A stretch of 64,000 nt of DNA, from contig JAEVLN010000015.1 in the NCBI GenBank assembly GCA_018350325.1, forward strand, positions 1,570,008 through 1,634,007, given 5' to 3'. Below the pieces are notes generated by a model that saw nothing but the letters and a program-made list of their open reading frames with translations, searched no databases and had not been told where the DNA came from. Shown here one piece after another: positions 51,001 to 63,100 of this stretch. The stretch's first letter is position 1, and every line of letters starts with the position of its first letter. The position numbers and the translations under genes were made by a program. This stretch comes from Globodera rostochiensis. Lineage: Eukaryota; Nematoda; Chromadorea; Rhabditida; Heteroderidae.

Positions 51001-51936
51001 GGAGAGAGGAAAAGGATATTGAAAACGCATTCAGTCATACTCGGCGCATCTTTTCATCCATGCCGAAATTTGCAAAGAAAATGCCGGAAATCGCCGTAAG
51101 TTTGAGGAGTGTAATTGACGGAATTTTGAAAATCAATCGCAGTTTTTTTTTTGTTTTTGTTTAGCTGAAACAATTTGCCTTTGTTGTTTGTCAAAATTTT
51201 GCTGACTTTTCGCTGAACGAGCTTGTCGAGTTGTTGCAACATACAGCCAAATGGGAATTGACACTGATATGCGAATCGAAGGTGGGCACATTGATGGCAT
51301 TTATTTAGTCCGTTCAGTCAAGACTCATTAGCTGCTGAAAATACATTATATTCAATGGGAAGGGGGGGGGGGTAATTGTCAAGCGGGAAAGTGGAGAATT
51401 TTCCAAAAAAATTCTGCTGTTTTTGGACCCTTTCCCAACGAATTATCAAACCGATCCGCCCCCAGAAGATAGGGATTGAAGAGCTTCTGACACAAATAAA
51501 TATGTGGCTTAATTTTTGTTTTTTGTTCGGTGGCAGACACCCCCCCCCCCTTTTTTTATAGTTACGGGCCTGGTCTGGACCGAGATCTATTCGATCGAAT
51601 CTTTCTTTTTGTACCAATAAGCTTGTTCAACTTACCTTGCTCTCTCTGGTCTTGGCTCTCATTGATCAATCCGAATGGAATGTTCACCTGAACGCACTTC
51701 GTGGCACTGGTGCCGCCAAACTTCTTGAATCGATGCCCGTCTCTGAGCTCAGACTGGATTCGGCAACCGATGGCGAGTTATTCAAGTCAACCCAATGGGC
51801 GCAACTCCGCCAGTGGCTAATTCGCGAACAGTCCCAAGCTGGTGGTGTTCCGCCGCTGTCTATGAACCACCCAAGTCTCTCAAAGAAGACACTCAATCAA
51901 TGGATTATGGATAACCAGACTTTTGTGTTGATTTGA
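48025..51936 (+). CDS. patr-1: PAT1/PATL1 mRNA decapping-associated protein
   Basis: Fourteen exons: 48025-48274, 48432-48454, 48482-48583, 48747-48857, 48902-49255, 49344-49643, 49682-49834, 49940-50111, 50163-50194, 50249-50419, 50502-50686, 50870-51095, 51165-51281, 51622-51936; about 836 residues. The acidic N-terminus has the family motif NDETFGADI. A SSSSIWGSGSF stretch and a Gln/Pro/Ser-rich middle follow. The conserved core has DPYAGFMSTKEREWLIKIHIIQ, a SLGKPIHSTTSQPRQ segment and the helical C-terminal domain beginning near PTVMLIQKGRF. PAT1 proteins bind Lsm1-7, DDX6 and the decapping enzyme in P bodies and promote mRNA decay and repression. The gap between exons 2 and 3 is only 27 nt and is not canonical, so this part of the model is weak; the rest is well supported. 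Confidence 0.9.
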
Positions 51937-52395
51937 TTTTTATAAGAAGCTAAGTGCAAACAGGCCCTAAATTATTTTTGTGAATAATACTGACGAACCA
52001 TATCAGATCTATACATTCTTTCCATAATTATTGCGGGCCTGTTATCACAGACAAATAAATACTCATGTATGCGCATGAATTCTTACCTTTTTGAAACACC
52101 CAATTCTTCATATTTTAATAACTTTCTTGTAAGTCCTAGTTTTTTGTACTCAGTTTATTCGATAGACTGTATAGGGTGTAATTAATTGAATTTTTTGAAA
52201 TTATTATTTTTCTTCTGGTTTTCGTTGCTTTTCTTCGCAGTTCTAACATTTTTAATTTCAACATATAATCATAATTTTAAAATTTTTGAGCGCAATATCA
52301 ATAAAGTGTTTTGTTATGAATTCATCAAATATTGTTTTTTCTTTTCAACAAGCGAATTTGCTGTACTTTAAGCTATTTTAAACAAACGGGTGATC
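51937..52395. other. spacer, no gene seen
   Basis: AT-rich 460 nt between patr-1 and the next plus-strand gene. Confidence 0.5.
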
Positions 52396-52405
52396 AGATC
52401 TTTAG
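52396..52405 (+). promoter_or_regulatory. probable spliced-leader acceptor
   Basis: AGATCTTTAG ends 11 nt before the ATG at 52417 of the small one-TM gene. Confidence 0.5.
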
Positions 52406-52416
52406 AAATTTTTGAA

Positions 52417-52784
52417 ATGTCTGCTGTATCCAAGTCGCTGAAACCGATCCTACAAATTGGTGCTCGTCTCGGCATTCAAGAAAAGAAAAATCAGCTTGCG
52501 CAAAAGATTGGGCCGTACTTTGATTCAGAGCATTTCGGTGCCGATTGCTTTTGGTTTTTATTTTTAACTTTTAGTTTAGGCAAGAAGAACACTGGATATT
52601 TGATTCTTACCATTTCGGCGTTTCTTTTCTACAAATTCTCTTCAACTTTGACAAAGAAGAGAGTTACAGCTGAGGTTGGTTAGGTGGAGTTTTACACCTT
52701 TATATCAATCGTTTTTAGAAGCAGAAGCTGGAGATGAAGCCGTACGCGGTGCAGGAGGCCTTGGCACGTAGCGGGGTGCTCTAA
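52417..52784 (+). CDS. small one-TM protein, possibly mitochondrial
   Basis: Three exons, 52417-52537, 52580-52674 and 52719-52784, encode 93 residues. The N-terminus is basic and low in acidic residues (SAVSKSLKPILQIGARLG), as in a mitochondrial presequence. One hydrophobic segment follows (TGYLILTISAFLFYKF), then a Lys/Arg/Glu-rich C-terminal helix ending ARSGVL. Size and layout recall accessory subunits of inner-membrane complexes, but I do not recognise the family. Introns are 42 and 44 nt, GT-AG. It is 480 nt downstream of patr-1 on the same strand. Confidence 0.75.
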
Positions 52785-53307
52785 TCTTTGAGTTCGAATA
52801 GGAACGAAACGATAGATTTGCTTTCGAAACCGATGTTTAGTTGTTATGTCTATCTCAGCGTGTGTTTTGTATGTTGAGAGTAAATTTAACTGGTCTAATA
52901 TGTATTTATTGTACATTTGAGGTGAATGACGCGAATTGGAGGCTTCCGCGTGATCAATTATTGTACAAAATTTATGAAAGGTTTCACGTAGTTTTTGTTG
53001 CAGCCTAAATAAATGTCATTTCGGTCTAGACTCAGGACTAATTCCGTCTGAACCCCGAATTCGTAATTAGTGCATCAGATAGCATACATATTTTCAGACA
53101 ATTGCATTATATTTAAGGTGGGGATAGGACAATGGAATTAACTTCATACCCGATCCAAATAATTAACGCAATTAACTTAGGCGGAAGGATTTTATTCACT
53201 TCAACACCAAATAAATATTTGTAAAGGCAACGAGGTCAGGAATCATTAAATTTAACGGACGGAAAACAACAAAATATATAAGAATGCCCGCCGTTGGTGT
53301 GGGATCA
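52785..53307. other. convergent spacer
   Basis: About 520 nt between two convergent genes. No exon, hairpin or RNA gene stands out. Confidence 0.5.
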
Positions 53308-55164
53308 CTACACATCGTCGTCGCTCTCAGAGACGACAGGGGAAACCTACAAACAAAAAAGACATTATACCTAAAACGATTTCTTCAACCCGATCAAGGG
53401 CGTACCCAGGATTTTTTTTTCGGGGGGGGGGGGGCTAATTTGAAAAAAGAGTCAATCTTTAGGAGTGCTTTTTGGGTTTTATTGCATTTTTCTTAAGGAA
53501 TATTTTTCGAAAAAAAAGTTGGATTTTTAGGGCGTATTTACCTGTGGAGTGCTCGGGCACGACAAAAAGTCCATTGACGGTTCGTCTTCCACTGTCTCAG
53601 AAAACGGCTGCTCTTTCCAATGTTCTCCGTCGTCGTTCTCGAAACCGGACAGGACTGAATCCGAAATTTAAAAAAAAACAAAAGTAAAAATGGTTCCACC
53701 ACTACTTAATACCTTTTGTTGGGAAAAAAACTTCAATCCTCTGTTTGTATTTGTGGCGCAATATCAACTTCCTCATCGTTGTCGAAAAAAAGTCAGCAAC
53801 TGTTCGGTCCGCGTGAAGACAATCTGCAGGGCCCACATCCACAAAAACCTTAAGGACTGTAAAAGTGCCTGCTTTTGACTCTTGTCAAATAGTCAAAATG
53901 GTTCAAAATAAACAACTAGAGGTTCTCATGCTCTCGCTTAAAAATCTCTGGGGTATGAATTTGAACTTACCGTCACCAGTCCGTACGGGTTGAAGCCCGC
54001 CTCGTGGAGCTTTTGGCGACCCCGGTGTTCATCAAATACATTCAGCAACGGGTTGTTCTCATCAGTGCTAGAACAGTCAAAAACCACGCGAACGCCTTCG
54101 GATTTGGCCACCGCCGGAATTGTCTTAGCCAGCACCACTTTGAGCTCTCCCACCGTTTGTTGGTCAAAGACCCCAATGCGCTTTGCAAATTTAACGCAAT
54201 TTCGACCCAGATCCACTATAAAGACGTTGAAAGTCCGCAGCTGGTCCCCTCTCCTGTGTCGTTTTGGTGTCTGGCTCTCTGACTCATGCGTAATTGGGTA
54301 AAATGGTAACTCCGCGGTCGTATCCACCAACAGATTCAGCTCCATCAACCCTTTCATCAACGACGACTCGTGGACAATTGAGGACAAAGGCAGCTTAAGA
54401 AAAAAAGCATAAGCGGAAACAAAAGAAATGCTTCACCTTATACGGCTCGTCACCACAGGACACACACAGTTCCATCTCCTCAGCACCCCCCTCCGGCGAT
54501 TGATCGTCAGTCTCATATTCAAAGAGCACTTTAACAAACTCCCAGCGATAATTGCATCTAAAAATACAAATGAAATTGAAAACATCTCTGGCAAAATAAC
54601 CACAATGGCACTCTGACAAACTGCTTAAATTTCCAAATCCGCACCCTCCCTCAAAAAATTGAATTGGTTGAAAAGTAAAATTCACTGTATCAGTCGTTGA
54701 CCGCTGGTCAACGAATGCTCAACCAAATGCCCCCCGTTGAGAGTGCAGCCGTGACAAGTACATTTGCCGGATTCAGCAGCGGACCGATCGGCTTCTCTGA
54801 GTTTGTTTAGAATTTCGTCGAACACCGAATCAATTGGGAGATTCATCTGTTACACAATTCTTTATGATTAGATTGACTACAAACAACTCACATCGACCAA
54901 CATCGAATATTCGTTCTCAATACAGTGCTCCTCGTTACAGACATAATACACCTTGAAATACATAAAAAAACAATAATATAAATCAAAATTCGGGAATAAC
55001 ATTCTTACCCGAATGGAAGTCAGTTCACGCTCCTGTTGTCGAATATTCCTAATATCATAGATCAAGTTCGATGGACCAGGAACTTGGCCATCCTCTATCA
55101 AACGTACATTTGGTGAAAGAACAATGTCTCCGCTATTTCTAACATAAGTATGATCGCGCAACAT
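53308..55164 (-). CDS. unrecognised protein with Cys/His-rich N-terminal half
   Basis: Secure exons are 55164-55009, 54951-54892, 54846-about 54686, about 54557-54436, 54393-53971, 53848-53713, 53654-53542 and 53346-53308. The stretch 54680-54560 between them could hold a further exon, so the model is incomplete. The N-terminal part has scattered Cys and His (YYVCNEEHCIENEY, GKCTCHGCTLNGGH, ELCVSCGDEPYK), suggesting zinc binding. The middle exon encodes a mixed alpha/beta-looking stretch (TFNVFIVDLGRNCVKFAKRIG, VRVVFDCSSTDENNPLL), and the last exons encode an acidic tail ending ESDDDV. No family recognised; the Cys spacing does not match a RING or PHD finger. An acceptor precedes the first ATG directly, so an upstream exon is possible. 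Confidence 0.65.
53398..53445. repeat. GGGCGTACCCAGGA-type dispersed repeat fragment
   Basis: GGGCGTACCCAGGATTTTTT followed by a G run lies in an intron; 55499-55530 has GGGCGTATCCAGGA plus a G run. Probably fragments of one element family. Confidence 0.5.
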
Positions 55165-55498
55165 CTATTCAAAATTCCAACTCTATTATCACTCTCAATT
55201 CTATGTGTTTGATGATAAAGTAAGACATGAAAATCAGACACTATGTATCTCAATCAAAATTAACAAAAAAATTTTAAGTTCCAGTTTCTTAAAACCGACA
55301 TGTTTATGTTAATTCAAACCTGACATCTTCAGTTTTCATCATTACTTATTTCATCAGTTTACAAATGCTTATTTTCATCGCTGGAGAACTCTCAAATCGA
55401 ATAGAAAAGAAAGAAAAATTTTAGTAATAGTAAGTAGAGCTAGTCCCCCATTTCTTGAAAAAATGCTTATAGTTGTTTCAGACCAAACAGTACATAAT

Positions 55499-55660
55499 AT
55501 GGGCGTATCCAGGAGGGGGGGGGGGGAATGTACGAATCAAGGAGCATTATTTTTGGAAATTCTGGTAGTTTAAGCTTTTTAGCAATGTGAGAGGTCACGA
55601 GAATTTTTTAAAATTTGTTTTTTTGTCAAGAAAATTGATCCAAAAATTCAAAATTTCCCC
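55499..55660. repeat. dispersed repeat fragment
   Basis: Starts with GGGCGTATCCAGGA and a G run, and includes TTTAAGCTTTTTAG...GAGGTC and TTGTCAAGAAAATTG. Similar AT-rich wording occurs inside an XPF intron at about 44385-44500. Confidence 0.45.
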
Positions 55661-56129
55661 TTTAAAGACTGAAATGTTTTAAAAAATTCCGGCGGCGCCT
55701 ATCGGATCAGACCAGTTCTATTATGTACCAACTTTCAGCAAGTAACAATTAATTCTCGCAGTTTTTTGATGTAAAAATCAAATAAATAATGTAAGTTCGT
55801 GCAAACGATTATAAATTTCGAAAAATTATTTCTTGGCTAAATGTCTAAAACAATATTTAACTTCTAAACAAACTCCCATAAAAAATCCATTGAGATTTCG
55901 TGCCTATTTAGGCGCCTATTTTGCTTAGCAGTGTTTTCCTGTTCCAGCTTGGCCTGTTCTGATTCTTGTTCTGTTCTAGGAGTTCAGAAAGAACAGGAAC
56001 TGATTCAAATTCTTGGAACAGAACAGGGTTAAAATTGAACCTGATTGGGTAATACCGTATTTACTAAAATACTAACCCCCCCCCCCCCCCCCGAATTAAG
56101 AAGACCCGGGTCTTCTATTACTGGAAATA

Positions 56130-56470
56130 CGGTATATTTAGACATCATACGGTATTTAAACATCATACGGTATTTAAACATCATACGGTATTTAAACATC
56201 ATACGGTATTTAAACATCATACGGTATTTAAACATCATACGGTATTTAAACATCATACGGTATTTAAACATCATACGGTATTTAAACATCATACGGTATT
56301 TAAACATCATACGGTATTTAAACATCATACGGTATTTAAACATCATACGGTATTTAAACATCATACGGTATTTAAACATCATACGGTATTTAAACATCAT
56401 ACGGTATTTAAACATCATACGGTATTTAAACATCATACGGTATTTAAACATCATACGGTATTTAAACATC
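56130..56470. repeat. 18-nt satellite, about 18 copies
   Basis: Near-perfect head-to-tail copies of ACGGTATTTAAACATCAT. Because 18 is a multiple of three, both strands are open as short peptide repeats (NIIRYL, MMFKYR), which I regard as non-coding. Confidence 0.97.
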
Positions 56471-57312
56471 AACTGTTTTTGTAAAGTTTTATTTTAATTG
56501 TTTTAGACCAAACCGTCCGCAAATGTCCCGCCGGGGGGGGGGGGGGTCGCCGGCGATAATTCCGTCCATTCACACGCAATTTTCTGTCACACTTTGGAAT
56601 TTGCCTGCCCCTGCCTTTTTGTGCACTCCAAAAAGTCATTCTTCGCGCGTTTCCATGACGGTTTATTTTATTTATTGTGCAAATGCCCTCCCCCCCCCCC
56701 CCCCCCTCCCTCATAACGCACTCATTGTCCTCACTTTCATCATCCACCTTTTGCTCATTATCCGTCAATTACCCCCCCCCCCCCAATTTTACATTTGGGG
56801 TAGGGGAATGGGGGGGGGGATTGAGAAAACTGTCTGTTTTATCCAATGTTTCCCCCCCCCCCCGGTCCCGGATAATTGGAGGAGAGAGAGGAGACCCGTT
56901 TTTTTGGCTTTTCCATGTTTTGTTTTCAACCGACCGACCAATTTTACGCATATTTTTCACTTCAACGGATGGCGTGTGAAGCGTTTGGTGGTGCTGACGA
57001 ACACCCGCAGACCAATTGAAAATTTAAATATGCCATCGCCGGTCGACTGCTTTTTCTGAACGGAATGCTTTCCCCCCCCCCAGCGTCTAAAAATGAGGAA
57101 CAGAAATGAAAACGATTATATTGCGTAAATGCTTTTTTTGATAAACACTTTCGGCGGGGGGGGGGGGGGTTTGATAGCTCTAAGCTAACAAATAATTATC
57201 ACCTCATCGTCGACATTGGTACAAATTCGACCAAATCCGTTAAAGCTGCTTAGAAGAAAGTTATAAAACATTCAACACATTTTGTCAGGCCCAATTTCTC
57301 CTCCCTCCACCG

Positions 57313-59012
57313 ATGGGCTCTTCACTGTGCAAACCACACGAGGCGAAGAAGTCGCGCATCGTCGCCTCCTCTTCATGGGTGTCCAACGAAAATGACAATC
57401 CTTTTGAGGTGTGCCCTCCGGGATTTATGGCTAAAGTGCCGTGGGGGGGGGAGACGGATATACTCCGAGAGCGCTTCTTCTAATCGTTTTACGCAGCCCA
57501 AAACAAATTAATGAGTCCAATACATTTCAAGCGCTCATTCGCCAAAAAGGAGCGCATTTGTCTGCGGGAAACTTTCCACCGATTGGTCGACCCGAAAGAA
57601 GTGATCGGACTGATTTTTGTCGACATTGTCAACGATCTTTGTCCCGAATTCAAACGCGTGAGTTGTCTCCATTGTTGCGCCAATTTCTCCCGCAAAATTT
57701 TGAGTTGTTCCGCACAGATTTTTGGCGTCGAGCGGGCACCGAAGGCGACAATGCTCAGAATGCCAAAATTGGGCGGACACGTCTCGCGCATGGCCGACTT
57801 TATTGAGCAGGTGCCTTAAAGCGAACTGTTCGGATATTAAATGATCTTTCGGTACAAAATGGACGGGTACCGTACCCCAAAATGCCCTCTGGTGATCGGC
57901 AATTTTCCAAAACATAACTTTATTCATCAAATAAGATCAGAGAGTAAGAATATCGGTTAATAATGTTTTGTGCTTATTTCAGATGACTCTGATGATCGGC
58001 TTCACAGAGAATTTGGCAGGCGCCTGGCAATTGGTCAGAAAAACGGGTAATTTGAAGATTTTTATTGTAACAATTAGTGAGAGAATATTCCCTTACGACT
58101 TTAGGCCGTCTCCATGCCAAAGTGCCCTTTTTGGAGCAGAACCAGAGCCAAATGGGCAAAAATTACATTGCGCTGGTCAACGAGCATTTCATTGAGCATT
58201 TCATTCCCTTTCTGACGGGCGAAAGGGTGGGCACAAATAAATACATTCAAATTTAAATGTTTAATGTTATTTCGTTAATTTGTGGAGGGCTCAACTCAAA
58301 ATAATGCCATAATTAGGGGCTGGGCTTTTTAAGACATAAAACTTAAAAATTGGTGAGAAAAAGTGCCAAATAGTTGTTACCTATTCAAATCTGTGGATCC
58401 AAAATTTTTGCATGACCGTATCCTGCGGGATTAATCCTGCAAAAGCCCAAAAAGTGCAGGATTGTGCCGCACTCTAGTTTGGGCTTTCCCAATTTGCGGC
58501 AATTTTTGGAAGGGTAATTAATCAGTTAATGAGACGACCTGACAAATGAGTTTTGTCCCCCTCAGTCCGAGCCTACCGCGGCGGACAAAGGCGACGGAGC
58601 GGCCGAGCGGAAAAAGCCGCGCATTTTTCACCAAAACTTTTCACAGCAAACGACCACCGATGTGTGGCGACGCTTTTTCACACTTTGCACCGCCCAAATG
58701 ACCGAAGCGTTTGAGTTGGAGCGGCAAAAGTGCCTAAACGCGGACAACCAGAAGACGCTGGCGCCGCACCAGCACACGGAGGAGGCGGAGAGGCGAAGAC
58801 GCATTAACATTGTGGGGACAAATGCACTTAAATACTTTTGTCCCCTCGGGGGGGGGGATTGATGGCGGTGAAGACCCAAATCCGATTTTGGGGCTTGAAA
58901 ACCCACACAGAATTTTTAACAACAATTTTTCTAGGAAAAGGCTAACGAAATGGAGGCTCTGCCGCAGCCGAAAGATCGGCGACAGGAAGAACTGTTCGAG
59001 GACCCTTTCTGA
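57313..59012 (+). CDS. glb: nematode globin with acylation motif
   Basis: Seven exons, 57313-57408, 57532-57657, 57718-57810, 57983-58046, 58105-58226, 58566-58811 and 58935-59012, encode 274 residues. The protein starts MGSSLC, a consensus for N-myristoylation plus palmitoylation, so it is probably membrane-tethered; several nematode neuronal globins share this. The globin fold (about 33-180) shows the B/C region (FHRLVDPKEVIGLIF), the E helix LGGHVSRMADFIEQ with a candidate distal His, and RLHAKVPFLEQ in the F region with a candidate proximal His. The C-terminal 90 residues are charged and largely helical (EEAERRRRIN), an extension beyond the usual 150-residue fold. Such globins are thought to sense oxygen or redox rather than store oxygen. 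Which paralogue it is cannot be told here. Confidence 0.9.
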
Positions 59013-59792
59013 CCTTTCCCTGTACCACACCGGCTGATCTCGCAATTGTTTTATCTGATCGTTTTTGCTCAAATACTTATAATATATTTAAAAAATCACT
59101 GGATAAACAAAGCAAATCATTTCCAGTGGCATTCGTCTGAAGACTTGCACTCCTCGCCCGTTCAACCGCATCGAATTGAACAAAATCACCGCTCTATCCG
59201 CCGTCAATTTACTCTCGACAGTTCGTCCCGTCCTCTTTCGCATTCCTTCCAATCGTCCCAAAGCTAATCCCCTGCCCCCGCCAAGCACTTTCAATGCTTC
59301 TCCGTCCTCTCAGAGCATTGCCTCTCGCCTCGTCGATCGTCCGCCCCCCCCCCTCCGATAGTCGCGGCCATTGACTGTGCTTGCTGATTGTTTGACTTGC
59401 ACCCCACCCCCCCCCCCTCGGGGGTATTCTTCGTCTCTTCAATGCCATCATCGTCAAACATCACTACCGCCGTCTCCAGCTTGCCCTCCCATTCATCCTC
59501 CCTTCCCCACCCTCCGGCAAAACCAAACGAATTCCCGAAATTGAATGGACAAAAGGTCAATCGTTCTCCCGTATTACCTAATCGTATCAGAGTGCGCGAA
59601 AAGAAAGACTCTAATACTGTCAGGTAATGCGGTGTGAGCAACTGAAGAGTCCGATCGATATTCTGAAGAAGCAAGCATTTCAAGCAGTACAAGGATGACG
59701 ACCATATTAAATTGGGACCGAGTCATGGTTCATGAACCGACACATAAAAGGTACATTTTTCGCAGAATGTACAAATATTTCCGTCAATGGTA
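59013..59792 (+). other. spacer with possible Pro/Ser-rich coding fragments
   Basis: After a TTTCCAG acceptor-like site near 59126, a plus-strand frame of about 75 codons (ALSAVNLLSTVRPVLFRI, then Pro/Ser-rich) and another at 59440-59625 (KPNEFPKLNGQKVNRSPVL) look more protein-like than surrounding frames. No start codon or clean join was found. They could be an alternative globin 3' end or a separate small gene. Confidence 0.3.
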
Positions 59793-62700
59793 TTAATGTC
59801 CGCCTGAGTGGAGAAACTCTCTTGCCGTCGGATGTTTGTCAAGAGTGACACGGTCGAACACCTCCCGGTCGGCAACAATTGGGAGCAGTGCAACGATGAA
59901 CTGCTTGGAGTAGGGCGGGGCGACCAGCTCCAACACTTCAACGCCAAAATACCTTTTCGGGCAAAAGCATGAGCATAACAATGGTTGAACGAAAACATCT
60001 CCACGCACCTGACCAACGAAATGTCGATGTGGGCCTCCTTGAACATGGAGATCATCTTCTCCTGGAAGCAAGCATTCTGCGGTCAAAATACATCTTTTGT
60101 TCCTTCTCACCACGACAGGAATGGCCATCCCACAGCACAGCAAATGCACAAACCGGTCCACGACGTGCCGTTGCCGTTCCATGACCACCTCGGCCACTTC
60201 GTTACGATTTGATTGGTGGTCGTAGAGAGCGCAGAGCAATTTGAACACTCTGCCGACGGGTTCAGCTCTTTCTGCCGTCCCGTTCAAGTCTAAGCCGCCC
60301 TGTAAACTCACCTCGGGTGCAAGTTTGGATGAACTCGCGCGACTTGATCGATGAGCACAAAGTGGAGAGAGCTTGGTTCTGCCAGAAGGTCCTTAATTTG
60401 AACCAATGCTTTCAATATTAGCGGTCAAAATTCCCGCCAATTTCTTCGGCCGGCGGCACTTACCTCACGAAGTAACAGCGTTTTAAGGTAGTGGAGAATG
60501 CCGGCGGCAACCACCGGAGTCCGGCAAAGCATTAACAGTGCCTCCAGCGACAGCAAAATGTCCTACGGCAGAAAAATGAATGGGAAAACGAACCGCCAAA
60601 TTTGAAAATGAACAAAAAAAAAATGGCAAAAAAAGAGAGAAAACTGTCAGCCATTTTTTGTCGAGGCGTTTTGCTTTTTCTTTAGCTTTTTTCCCCCATT
60701 ATTTTGTGTATTTATCACTTCTGGCGAGTGCAGGATGTTCACCAGCTGTTCCAACTGTTCCTCAGTCTCGCGCAGTTCGACCAAATTTTGCTGAACAAAA
60801 TTGAACGCATTTCGCGGTTGATCAAATAGGCAAAAAAAAATGATTGGGTTCGCTGACCGTTCTTTCCCCTCCCTGGGGCTTCCGCTCAGCAACAGCGCAT
60901 GCATAGGCGAGCTTTTGTGAACAAATTCTTGGAATAAAAGTAACAAACAAAGAAAGGACCATTCTGATCAGTGATCACTTTTAAAAAACGAATCCTTTGA
61001 AACTTTGGAACAAACCAAAAGCGCTGATCTCGAAGCCGTTCAACAAAGGCGGGGGGTGTTCGTACAAACCCCCCCCCCCTCCCCCAACTCACCAGGAAAA
61101 TGTATTTGGGACGGTGTTCAACGTGAATGCGCGGTCCGTTGGCGCTGAAGAGCGCATCGATGAGAAGGTCGAGGAAGGCCCTGTTCCGAATAAGCTCCAT
61201 CGGCGGCGTATGCAATTCATCGGAATAAGCCTAACGATGTGAAGGGGGGGGGGACAAACATAAAAAAAGTCGAAGCCACCCGAGACGGTGTCGGACCAGC
61301 TCCTCTACTGGTTGTGCCCATGCCCATCTCCCACCTGGTGGAGTTGACTGACATCGGCCGGGTTCAGCCCCTTCGCCAACATCGTAAGCACTGCCTGAAA
61401 GGGGCGGCGGCGGCGAGGACACAATTACGATCGTAGCAAACAGAACGTAATCACCCCCCCCCCCCCCCCTCCAACAAAACATTTTCTGAGCGTTCAGTCA
61501 TTTCCACGCATTCCTTCAAAGCCACTAACCTGCACAATGTGTGCATGAATTTGGCCCACACACGACTGCATCATGCCAATTTGAGCGGCAAAAATGTCTT
61601 GGAGCCGTTCCCCGCATTCAGCGCGCAATTGTTGGACAACAGTGGCACAAATAGCCGATTTTTTGCCGGATTCCTATGTAAAAAGAGATGATTCTTATTG
61701 CCATCATCAAATCAACATCACAGAACACCTTCCAGCAAATGTAATTCAACAGCATTTGCGTGTACAGAAAAGTCTGTTCAGAATGGCATGAAACGCGCTT
61801 CAGTTCGCGAAAATTGCGTTGGTATGACTTAAGAAAAGATGTTAAGAAAGTCCACCAATATAATGCAGAGCAGAAAAGGCAAATTCTGAAGGAATTGAAT
61901 GGGAACAAAGGAAGAAAGAACGTGTTCAACTCGTGGGACGTCCCCCCCCCCTCCCCCCGTGCCCCCTGGGCAACCGACCCACTTCCACCAGCTGATCGCC
62001 GTCGCACTTTGCGTACTCCGTCAACAAAAGTTCGAATGAGGCGAGGAACACGCGGGAGAAAATGTCCAACTGAACGTTTCGACGTTTCATCGGCGCATTT
62101 CCCTCTCCAGATCACTTGCTGTGCCGCCGTGTTCACATTGCTGATTTCGTGCTGGAAGCCCGCGTCACTGATCAGCTTGATGGCGAAGTTCAGCATCAGA
62201 CAGTGCGGGAAGTGTTCGGCCAGTTCGAACACGAGCCGTCGCCAGCACTGATGACTGATCAACATTGGGATCCAATCGATGCCCTCGGTCCCGTCCATCT
62301 CGAAAATGGTGTCCACCGCCTCGGACGAAAAGCGTCGTTTGATCATTTGACAGACGGTCGACTCAAAGCAGTCTCTCACCAACGGACACCCGCTGAAATT
62401 CGTTAATTAGTGGTGGTTCATTCATTAACAATTTAAATGCCCTCCCTACTCAATCTTGCTCTGTGCGTTTTCGAGCAGATTTGCCTGTGAAGTGCTGCTA
62501 CTGCTTGCACCAGCATCGTCCAGTTCAAGGTCAGCAAGCCAACAGGCTGTCGGGGGATGGACAAGTCAGGGACAACCGGAAACGACAAACCGTCCAAACC
62601 TAGCAAATTGGCAAACTGCCCAAGGCCATGGTAATTGTTGGACAGAAGTTCAACAACACGTTCTGCACAATTGGAAGTGAAATTAAACGGAAATTCCCCC

Positions 62701-63100
62701 CCCCCCCTTCTCGCCTGGTTGGCCGCCCGCCTGGAAGAAGGCCATCATTGTGGCGATCACTTGGGGCTCCATCACAAAATCACGCACTAAAAAGCGTAAG
62801 AAAACAACGGGAATGGAGCTATTCAATATGAATAAACGGAAAAGCCATTTTATTTAATCCCGAGACAACGCCCAAATGCCAAAAACGTTTAACGGGGGGG
62901 GGGGGGGGGGGTCAAATGCCACCAAATAGTGTAAATGGACTCGAGAAAAGCTCCACGCAGTGGCCTTGGATGAGTTCAACATCAGTCAGCTGCTGCGTGC
63001 TTTTTGATTGTCCGTTTCCGTCCAGGGCGGCCTCCGACCCAGCGTCCTCCCCCACATAATCAACTCCTCCAATTCCACAATGTTGTTCGTTCTCATCCAT
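59793..63100 (-). CDS. NELFCD: negative elongation factor NELF-C/D (TH1)
   Basis: Seventeen exons: 63100-62941, 62786-62715, 62662-62600, 62546-62450, 62392-62116, 62069-61983, 61827-61729, 61673-61530, 61394-61335, 61230-61093, 60911-60858, 60790-60719, 60562-60469, 60408-60312, 60249-60111, 60076-60009, 59952-59793; about 626 residues (human 590). After an acidic N-terminus come family blocks in order: RDFVMEPQVIATMMAFFQAGG, VVELLSNNYHG, HCLMLNFAIKLISDAGFQ, AAQQLDIFSRVF, LAKGLNPADV, PPMELIRNRAFLDLL, RTPVVAAGIL, FVHLLCCGMAIPVV and EVLELVAPPYSKQF. NELF-C/D is the helical scaffold of NELF, which with DSIF holds RNA polymerase II in promoter-proximal pause. The intron after 62715 is GC-AG. The 60469/60408 junction needs either a GTGAGG donor inside codon CGT or a non-AG acceptor. 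An intact reading frame across 17 exons argues against a pseudogene. Confidence 0.95.

Larger units (their letters stand above)
55165..57312. other. satellite- and homopolymer-rich spacer
   Basis: Contains a repeat fragment (55499-55660), the 18-nt satellite (56130-56470) and many G or C runs (56080, 56526, 56690, 56773, 56855, 57072, 57156). No gene is supported. Confidence 0.65.

Noticed and set aside
56029..56497. Long open frames on both strands with hexapeptide repeats
   Set aside because: They are a by-product of an 18-nt satellite, which is open in every frame without a stop; no splice sites or conserved sequence.
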